64,000 nucleotides of DNA, taken from contig JAGPYM010000002.1 in the NCBI GenBank assembly GCA_020736575.1, positions 1,240,001 through 1,304,000 on the forward strand. The letters run 5' to 3'. This DNA is from Thelonectria olida (Eukaryota > Ascomycota > Sordariomycetes > Hypocreales > Nectriaceae). Shown here piece by piece: positions 56,149 to 64,000 of the stretch (the first letter of the stretch is position 1; every line of letters starts with the position of its first letter). Position numbers and translations under genes: made by a program. The notes beneath the pieces were generated by a model, which made no database searches, was not told where the DNA came from, and worked only from the letters and a program-made list of their open reading frames with translations.

Positions 56149-58865
56149 ATGCATGGAGTTATTAACCAATCCTCCAGGACTGCAGCCACTGATGAGGATG
56201 GCGCCGATCACATAGGCTTTGACACTCCTCGATCCGGAGTCGCCACACCTCAACCAGACCTTCAGGACAAACGCCTGCCAGGCATCATGAGTTACTTCGG
56301 ACAGGTTCGTCAATATCCCATAACTAAAGTTCCCTTTACCGTCTTTAGCCAGCCTGAGGGTTGTGAACCTCCGGGTCAGGGCCGAGACGAACCCACTTCA
56401 CCCATCTCATTCATCGACCTGAAGTCGCAAGCGCACAACGAAAGCTCTTCCCTCCCAGTCTGTGATCTTTCGACTTCTGCCCGTTTGCTCTTACATGAAG
56501 AGCCTCTCGGTCTTCAGTCAAGTACAGAACGGGTCGAGAAGAGCGTTCATGACCCTTACCCGACTCCACCAACGTCTCAGCCAGCGTCAAGTGGTGGCTC
56601 CCTCTCCCTAGACATGACTGCAGGTGCGGGAAGCGGCGCTGCTGCACCTGCAATGTCTCTTACCTTGCCACTGCATCCCAAGGCGTCTGGCATATCTCAC
56701 TTCACCACCATTCACTATGAATCACCTGATGAGTCATTACCTCCTATATCAATCCCTTCCGAAGCCACAGCACTCCCCGAAAAACCTCTGTGTAACACAG
56801 CTCGCTCTGAGTCGAGTGCTGCCACTCGTCCTACCCCTGGCAAGTGGTACTCCCTTGAAGGACTTAAGGAGCTAACTCGTGCCATGACTTTCAAGAGCGG
56901 CCCACCAACTCCTACTCGAGCTATGTCTGCTGCTCGACCCTCTGTGTCGGATGGGAGGGCCAATTCCGCAAGAACTAGCCATGATGGTGCTGCTGCCAGC
57001 GGAACCCAGACTCCGAGATCGTCGGGTGCCCAACCCCCAGCTCCCAAAGGCAAGCTGACTATTAAGATTACGGAAGCTCGCGGTTTGAGGAAAAGTAGGG
57101 ATCCGTACATTGTTGTTGTGTTTCAACGGAGCGAACTGATTTCGGGTGGTCCCCATAACTTGGAGGATGAGAAGAAACTCAGCGTTGCTATTCCCGGTAT
57201 GGGCGGTGTCCCCATTCAACGACAAGGAAGTGACTCTGGCCGTCCAATGGCCATTCCGATGCGCAGTCGTCAGAGCAGCAACACCAGCATCACGGATTAC
57301 AACACATTCAAAAGTCGAAACTCGCGCCCATCGTTCACCAACCCCAAATGGGATGCCGAAGCTGCTTTGTAAGTCAACAGGCCCGATCAGTGGGATGCGG
57401 CTACTAACAAGGATGTAGTGATGTTGTTGACAGAGACATGCTGGTCGATATTTCCGTGTATGATCATACTCCTACCGGCGAGGAGTTTCTTGGTCACGTT
57501 GACTTTCAAGCCTCCGCGGACCATGACAACCCGGTCAAGGGATGGTTCGAATTGGAAGGACATGCTGACACAATGGCTGAAAATGCTCCTACCGGCGAAA
57601 TTTACGTCGAAGCCCTCTACCAAAGATCTGAGCGGAAACACTTTGGCCCAACCGACTTCGATATCCTCAAGCTCATTGGCAAGGGAACATTCGGGCAGGT
57701 TTATCAAGTACGAAAGAAGGATACCCAACGGATTTACGCCATGAAGGTCCTCCAGAAGAAGGTCATTGTTCAGAAGAAGGAGGTGGCTCATACGGTGGGC
57801 GAACGAAACATTCTTGTTCGAACTGCCACGTCCGACTCGCCCTTCATTGTCGGACTAAAATTCTCGTTCCAAACACCATCCGAACTCTACTTAGTCACTG
57901 ACTACATGTCTGGAGGAGAACTCTTCTGGCATCTTCAAAAGGAGGGACGATTCGACGAGAAGCGTGCCAAGTTCTACATCGCTGAGTTGATTTTGGCTAT
58001 TCAACACCTTCACAACAATGACATCGTTTATCGAGACTTGAAGCCGGAAAACATTCTCCTCGATGCTAACGGTCACATTGCGCTCTGCGATTTTGGTCTC
58101 TCAAAGGCGAATCTCACCAAAAATGACACTACGAACACTTTCTGCGGAACAACCGAATATCTCGCGCCAGAGGTTCTTCTCGACGAGTCGGGTTACACCA
58201 AGATGGTCGACTTCTGGTCACTAGGCGTGTTGGTGTTTGAAATGTGCTGTGGATGGAGCCCGTTCTATGCAGAGGACACGCAACAGATGTATAAGAATAT
58301 CGCTTTCGGCAAAGTTCGATTTCCTAGGGACACCCTTTCCCAGGAAGGCCGGAACTTTGTGAAGGGTTTGCTCAACAGAAACCCTAAACACCGCCTAGGC
58401 GCGACTGATGATGCCGAGGAACTCAAACGCCACCCCTTCTTCGGCGATATTGACTGGACACTGCTCTCGAAGAAACTCATCTCTCCTCCCTTCAAACCCA
58501 AGTTGAAGTCTGAGACGGATGTGTCTTACTTTGACCCTGAGTTTACGACGGCACTGGAGCAGAACGGTTCCCTCAACGAGCGTGCTGCCGCGTTAGCCCG
58601 AGGCTACGCAGCTTCCACGCCTCTCTCCCCCTCAGTGCAAGCAAACTTCCAGGGTTTCACGTTCGTGGACGAGAGTGCGCTCGATGATCACATGCGTGAC
58701 CGTCATAGGATGGATGATGAAGACATGGATGACGCTCACGATGATAACGACGATTGGGACAACCTGGACGACATTGACCTCAGGAAGGCAAACCGAATGA
58801 GCGGCATTGTGAGAACATCGACAAACGATGAGCAAATGGTGGGAGGCACACATTTTGACGTGTAA
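56149..58865 (+). CDS. sch9: SCH9, AGC-family protein kinase with C2 domain
   Basis: Two exons, join(56149..57368, 57419..58865), 888 residues; the 50-nt intron (GTAAGT, branch CTACTAACA, GTAG) splits AEAA|FDVVDRD inside the C2 domain. A disordered Ser/Pro-rich N terminus (~1-295) precedes the C2 domain (~300-470; KLTIKITEARGLRKSRDPYIVV). The kinase domain (~487-745) has GKGTFGQV, AMKVL Lys, YRDLKPEN, DFG, and a T-loop TNTFCGTTEYLAPEV with a PDK1-type Thr. The AGC tail has a turn motif (STPLSPS) and hydrophobic motif (FQGFTF) for TOR input, then an acidic C terminus (DDEDMDDAHDDNDDWD). Sch9 is the TORC1/S6K-like growth and stress kinase. The frame is open upstream to 56116 without an ATG; 56149 is the first. 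A second in-frame 48-nt intron (56305-56352) is possible and would give 872 residues. Confidence 0.92.
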
Positions 58866-59932
58866 CTCGCCAATTTACGGAACTCACAAATGCACCAAGC
58901 TTTCGACGAATGGATGGGGTTCACCTGTGTTTTAAAAGTAATCCGCAACCCCAAAAACTACAATCAAAGCCTCCCCCAGTGGGCATGGATCAATTAATTA
59001 TGGCATAATTGCATAGGGGTCGGCTGGTATTTGTATTTGCACTTGCATTGGTGACCGTGCAAAACAGGTTCACGGCGTTTCAGGGGTTGTGTGGGAGTAT
59101 TTGGGGATATGTCCATAGTGCAAATTCCCCCCGTCTTGTTGCCCAAATTTGACAGCCATGTGCAAATTTTCAGAATGCAGAGAAACAACAAACGGGCTGA
59201 GGTCTCCGAGGCTAGGGACGCTCTTATCTTTGTCGTGTTATTAACATTTTCGAGCAATGGCAACCTTTTGTACATTGGAACCTGTTATCTCCTCGTCCCT
59301 TGTGTTGCAGGTTGGTTCTCAAAGCGATGACGGACGTTGATGTACCGATGGAGCGTCCACGACGGTCGGGATTGGCGCCGTGACAAGAGAGGTGCAGACA
59401 AATTGGGGTTCCCTTAGTCGCCTTGTTCTTGACGTACCTATGTTGACGTAAACGAGGCTGAACGAGACTAGTCTCCGGGAGCCCACTAGACAAGAAGATC
59501 AGATAAGAAATAATAACTAACTTGGCGTGTATGGCGTTCATGCTCATCATTACAGAGACCTTCCCCGAAGATAACTAAAATTGTGGCGAGCCGTCGGGTT
59601 CAATGGAGTGTCACGAGAATGGTGGCTGTTTCCTGCATGCAATGTTATATGCCTCAATAGTTGATGACAGGACTGGACAATCCAACGTGATCAGAAATTG
59701 CTTGCTTCATTGGGCATTTCGCAATCGAAACGAGTTCCTACAGGAAACCAGCGGTTGATTTTAGAACAATGTACACAGGATTATCTTCTCCAATCCACTG
59801 CTGTAACCACCGTCAGGTCGATTCTCCTCCCTGGCGATGCCAGCCTCCTCCATCTCGTCATCCCCTCAATCCGCACCATCGGTTGGCCGGGCGTCTATTT
59901 CGGAATAGCGAGGGAAACATTAAGAAAACCGA
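58866..59932. other. Convergent intergenic region SCH9 / ATP14
   Basis: 1.07 kb between convergent stops. Short frames only; AT-rich words (TTAATTATGGCATAATTGCATA, ~58994-59015) lie near the SCH9 3' end. No gene or repeat is recognised. Confidence 0.5.
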
Positions 59933-60684
59933 TCAGTGGTGAGCATCATCCTCCTCCTCAGCCTCGAGCCAGTCAGGGATCTCGGCGGCACCGGTGGCGG
60001 ACTGGGCAGAGGCATCCTGGCCCTCGATCTCAACGGCCATGCTCTCGTACTCCTGGAGGTTGGCGGTAAGGTCGGTCTCCTCGGGGGAAGCGGGGGTCTT
60101 GGGCTCGGCGAAGGTCTGGACCTGGCCCTCGGCGTCGGAGGCCTGGACTTCGGGGGTCTTGTAGGCCTTGAGCTCACGGAGGTAGAGCTCCTGGACGAAG
60201 TCGGCTGTTCAACGAGAGCATGTTAGCATTCGAGAAGTATTGAATTGATGAGTATAGCCGGGTCTATGCATTGGATGTTGATTTCGCGTGTAGACATGAT
60301 GGAATTGGTGTTTTTTGGACAACATGGCGGTTTGGCGACGTCGGAGCTCGGGTGGAGCGTAGCTTCGGCTATTGGAATTCTCGCCCAGCCGACAAAACGT
60401 CGAGGGCCAACAACGGGGAAATCGGGGCGGAAAGAGGCATTGGAGGGCATCGAGAGAGTCTTCTTACCTCGTCGGGAGACGGTAGGGGCAATGAAACCCC
60501 TCACCTGGACGGCATTGACTCTGGTGACTCGGGAAACGGCCGCAATGGCGGAGCGAGCGCGCTATAAAGGAAAGAAAAAACGTCAGCGAAAAAGGCACAG
60601 GGGGTTAGAGCCAGCGCGAGCGGGCATGAATTCCATCAAAGGAGAGCAATTGCGTACCGTGGCCCGAGACAGTTGGCTGAGCAT
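59933..60684 (-). CDS. atp14: ATP14, mitochondrial F1Fo-ATP synthase subunit h
   Basis: Three exons, complement(59933..60204, 60468..60561, 60658..60684), 130 residues; introns are 263 nt (branch GCTAACA) and 96 nt. The first exon is 27 nt (MLSQLSRAT). Residues 1-~40 are an Arg/Ala/Val-rich mitochondrial presequence. The mature part starts around ADFVQELYLRELKAYKTPEV, the family signature, followed by QTFAEPKTPASPEETDL and an acidic tail (IPDWLEAEEEDDAHH). Subunit h is a peripheral-stalk component that contacts subunits b (ATP4, also in this window) and OSCP. CACGTGA occurs ~214 nt upstream. Confidence 0.92.
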
Positions 60685-61508
60685 TTTGGATGGCTGGTCG
60701 GGGCTCAATTGGGTGACTCCGGGATGGATTTGAACTGAGGGTTTTGGGGAAAAATCGTGAGGTTCCTCTTCCCCCGGTTTGCTGGGCTGGAGTGGCGGGC
60801 AGGTGCTGGCGGCGGTGGAGTTGGTGCCTCAGGCCATGGACCGGGCAGGCGCGCAAGACCGTCGCCGGTGCTCCGGAGCAAAACGGGTTGGGTGGTGCAC
60901 GTGATCTGGGAAAGCTGTGGTCGGCTATCACAAGGTCCCTCTATCAATCTCAGATTCAGCATGCAAGGCAGGGCCTTTGATGATCGGCCTCATCTCTGGG
61001 GACGCTATTGCTTTGCTTTGCCAGTTTCTATTCTTTTCACTATCATCTATTGGTCATTGGCTGTGTCCATCTATTTTTAAAAATCCACCTCATCTGCGAT
61101 TCCATCTCTACGGCTAAAGCGGAACACCAACAAAGCAACCACCATTGATTGGTGTTAGTGCATATCGAAGCATCTTGCAAGTGCCGACATATCCAGATGA
61201 CCTCACCGTCCTGTCTCATTTCTCACACCAGGGGTCATGAACGCATTAGGTGAAAGCAGAAGAACGCTCATTACGCTAAAGAAGTCTTGATTCGTACAAT
61301 GTGTCAACGAGAGTGATCTCGCACGCCAAATAGGCGCATGGAATATCCGTCCCCGTCCCACCAAATCCTCGCTACCAGTCAGACATACCAATCCGCTTAC
61401 TCGCTTCCTGTCCATAGTATCTTAATATCAAACATATTCGTCGCTCCAAGTGGAGGGGTGGCAGACTTCTCCATCCATCCTGACTCTTTTCATGACCCTC
61501 GCCTAACT
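60685..61508. promoter_or_regulatory. ATP14 promoter and DOMON-b561 3' region
   Basis: 824 bp. CACGTGA (60898-60904; TCACGTG on the coding strand of ATP14) lies ~214 nt upstream of the ATP14 start. The rest is AT-rich 3' flank of the next gene. No gene is seen. Confidence 0.45.
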
Positions 61509-62855
61509 TTATCGAGGACGATTTTCCGAGGAATGTTCCGCATGTGTCATCTGAGGAGAGAGGAGACCCTTGGACCTTCTCCTCTTACGCATTTCACCTA
61601 CTAGCGTACCGACAACATATAGAATGCTAACAATGCCGGCCACGACCGAGTAGGCAATAGTGAAAGCCTTGGGGGCATCGGCGAGCTGGAGGCCCAATCC
61701 TCCGTTGACAATACCGAGAATCATGAGGATTCGACCATACCAGATGTGAGCATGGCTGATAAGTCCTCGCCGCTGGTTCTTGAGGAAGTACTGGTGATGT
61801 AGCCAGCCAAGGATGGGTTGGAGACCAAGGAGCGCAACAACGATGGTGCCCATCTTTGTGTGAGTGTTCTTCCACCACTGATGTCGCGTGTTAGCAAAGA
61901 CGGAAGTCGAATGCGAGTGCATTTGCCAGGGGAACTTACAATGCCGTCGTCATGGGCCACAACATAGCCAACAGCGAAACCAGCCCACATTCCCAGGAAA
62001 GCCAAGAACTGCCAGCTGGCGTGAATAATCCAGTTACCGATCAAGGGCATGAGAACAGCTCCAACAGGGTAGGCGATGACAAATACAACTGCCATGACGA
62101 TGCCATGAGCATATGCTTTAGTATTGCTGGCTCCGTCTCCGTTGGACGTTACGCCACCGTTGTTGGAACCGGAGCCAGAGTTCGAGTCCGTATTATTGCC
62201 GCTGCTAGAATCGCTAGTGAAGGGGTTTCCGCTAGTGCTGAAGCTCGCTTCGGAGAAGTCGACGTTGAAGCTATCATGGCCATCGTGCTCGTTGATCTCC
62301 TCGGTAAGGCTCGTCGAGTCCAGAGAGTCACCCGACTTCCAAGCAGCGATCCAGGCGTTGGTGCCCGAAAGGTCTAGGGAAGAGCAGTCGCTGCATCGGA
62401 TGTTGGCAACCATCTCGCTGTTGCTGACTCCTGAGCCATCAATCAGCTCGACGCCGCTGCTTGCTGAGTATTCAGGCTCGACATGGCCCCTTCCACTCCT
62501 AGGACTCAGGGTGACGTTGCCGCTGCCGTCCTGATACATGACGAATATTTGGGCACCAGACATCCTGGACCCGATGCCGACAGCAACCCATTGGTAACTC
62601 GTGGGAGCCTTGATCTGGAAGTAGACATCGCCGGACCCTGAACTCACGGCAGCTTCTGGGACGCCCCAGCGGTAGCAGACGTTGTCGGTGGGGCAGTACG
62701 GAGTGGTGGTTGCGGATGCGCGCTGACTATCTACAAATCGAGGCCGTCAGCGACGAGGTTTTGGAAAGGCATTGGCGACAATGCAGGGGGGGAGCAGTTG
62801 GAGTCTTACATAATAAGGCGGCGGCAGCAGCGAGTGTGCCAATGGCGGACTTCAT
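61509..62855 (-). CDS. Secreted/membrane DOMON-cytochrome b561 protein
   Basis: Three exons, complement(61509..61877, 61940..62730, 62810..62855), 401 residues; introns are 62 and 79 nt. A signal peptide (MKSAIGTLAAAAALL, cut near the SAT/TTPYC junction) precedes a DOMON/CDH-cytochrome-like domain (~25-190; VYFQIKAPTSYQWVAVGIGSRM, FVMYQDGSGNVTLSPR, a CSDC pair, NAWIAAWKSGD). A Ser/Gly/Asn-rich linker (~195-235) follows, then a cytochrome b561 domain of about five helices. Four His expected to bind two haems are visible: HGIVMAVVF, IIHASWQFL, NTHTKMGTI and HAHIWYGRIL. The short basic C-terminal tail (GEMRKRRRSKG) would be cytosolic. By family analogy it moves electrons across the membrane, possibly in extracellular iron or redox chemistry; the substrate is unknown. 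DOMON haem ligation (Met in SRM/VMY, a His) is unverified. Confidence 0.88.
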
Positions 62856-64000
62856 CTTTGTTGTTTTAGGCTTGGCTCAAGTTGGAGAGGGTGGTTAGGG
62901 AACCAAAGCGAGGCTGGGCATGCACGATGGATCAATGAAGGGCTCAATGAAGGCGACGGGAAGGGCCATATATGGTAATTGTTGATTTGGAGAAAGTTTG
63001 GGGGCGGCTACAGCGAACTAAGGTGCAGCGCAAGACGGAACAGGGGTTCATCGAAGAAGCATTCTAGCAGCAAGCCACTCTCGGAAGGTGTGCGAGGCCG
63101 AGACTAGCTTGGGGGATGATGTTTGGCGGCACCGTGATTCGACAAGACAGAAGAAGACAGGGCACACAATTGGAACAAAGCCAAGACGCCCGTGGGCGGG
63201 GAGGTGTCGTCAGCGTCTTGGTCTTGGCATATTATTAGGATGTGTGTCTTTGAGATGCCATCACGGCACACCAGCACACCAAGACGGGCACTGGGCGTCT
63301 GCGAGCTTGTAGGGGTGTGGAATAGGGTTTCAGCACACTGCCACATTTCAGGCTGGGGTTAGTTCTGTGTAAAAACGTCTAAAAACGTCTAAAAACGCCT
63401 GCGCCCGTGCCAGAGCGGTTGCGAAGCCGTCGACGAGGGCACTTCTCGGATGCTGCGTGCCGCTGCGGCGGTTGTGGTGTCTCATGTGAGATGCACAGCA
63501 GAGACGCCGTTTCTGGCGCTGACGGTTCGGGACCGCGCAGCCGGCGACGTGAGCTGGTCACTGCGATGCGCACTCGCAATCAAGCAGCGAGCACAGTATG
63601 TTGGTGAGACGGAGGGAGAGTGAGACTGAGGGCGCATCTGGCATGGATCCGTGGACAAAACAAGGGCGGCCGACCCAAGCAAGCTGCACCAGGAGCCTCG
63701 TGCAGTTGCACTGCCGCGCCCGAAAGATAAGCTTCTCAAGGGATCGCTGCCAGAACCAGAAGACCAGGTCATTAAACATTAATTATTGGGGAACCCGGCG
63801 ATCGCCAAATTTATTTCGCACATGCTCGGAGACCGGTACGCTCAATCATGCCGACACACAGCTAACTTTCCTACCGACGGACCATCTCGAGGGCCCATAT
63901 CGACGTGAATGCGTAGTCGCAACAGACTTTAGCCTTCTCGGCTCTGGGCATCCATCATCCATGCTTGGTACGACGTGACAAATCAATCAGGCCTGTCCGC
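62856..64000. other. Right-end intergenic region
   Basis: 1.15 kb upstream of the DOMON-b561 gene, extending to the window edge. No supported gene. Contains three copies of a 10-bp word at 63371-63400 and an AT-rich palindromic stretch, TTAAACATTAATTATTGG (~63771). A gene could start beyond the window. Confidence 0.45.
63371..63400. repeat. 10-bp tandem repeat, three copies
   Basis: AAAAACGTCT, AAAAACGTCT, AAAAACGCCT in direct succession. Confidence 0.85.

Overview
This is a gene-dense stretch of nuclear DNA from a filamentous ascomycete, most likely a Sordariomycete and possibly Hypocreales-like; the genus cannot be fixed from the sequence alone. The evidence is short introns (mostly 48-100 nt) with GTRNGY donors, CTRAC-type branch sites and YAG acceptors, CT-rich leaders, TAGG/TACC short repeats, intergenic spacers of 0.3-1.3 kb, and proteins that read as fungal housekeeping orthologues. 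I found no complete transposon, virus, CRISPR array, secondary-metabolite cluster or other accessory island.

Layout, left to right: the C-terminal part of a germinal-centre kinase (POD6/Nak1); TEL2 (-); UBA3 (+), with a 6-nt microexon; RPC40 (-); a 53-aa small protein (+); NUP159 (-); PUP1 proteasome beta2 (+); a DSF2/Nif1-like Sel1 protein (-) with an apparent one-base frameshift; a 4.1-kb gene-poor leader region; ERV46 (-); RNA15/CstF64 (+); an ALR1/MNR2 CorA magnesium transporter (-); tRNA-Ser(AGA) (+); NOC4 (-); ATP4 (+); a broken short-chain dehydrogenase pseudogene (-); SLD5 (-); a FAR-17a/AIG1-like membrane protein (-); a PPWD1-type WD40-cyclophilin (+); ARO3-type DAHP synthase (+); an IEC1-like zinc-finger protein (+); a 172-aa four-helix membrane protein (-); NAR1 (+); a SUZ-domain protein (-); a 78-aa small protein (+); a 5.4-kb gene-poor region; the SCH9 AGC kinase (+); ATP14 (-); and a secreted/membrane DOMON-cytochrome b561 protein (-).

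The genes do not form one pathway. They cover core functions: PIKK maturation (TEL2), neddylation (UBA3), RNA polymerase I/III (RPC40), nuclear pore (NUP159), proteasome, COPII cargo receptor (ERV46), 3'-end processing (RNA15), ribosome biogenesis (NOC4), F1Fo-ATP synthase (ATP4 and ATP14), replication (SLD5), chromatin (IEC1), Fe-S assembly (NAR1), aromatic amino acid synthesis (ARO3) and nutrient/stress signalling (SCH9, POD6). Two long non-coding tracts lie upstream of regulatory genes (the DSF2-like gene and SCH9) and probably hold long spliced leaders.

Exon models were assembled by eye from reading frame, splice signals and remembered family similarity. For every spliced model except the DSF2-like gene the exon lengths sum to a multiple of three. 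The most notable observations are the tiny coding exons (6 nt internal in UBA3; 6, 9 and 17 nt first exons in three other genes), several short introns that are in frame and stop-free, the DSF2-like frameshift, and the decayed dehydrogenase.
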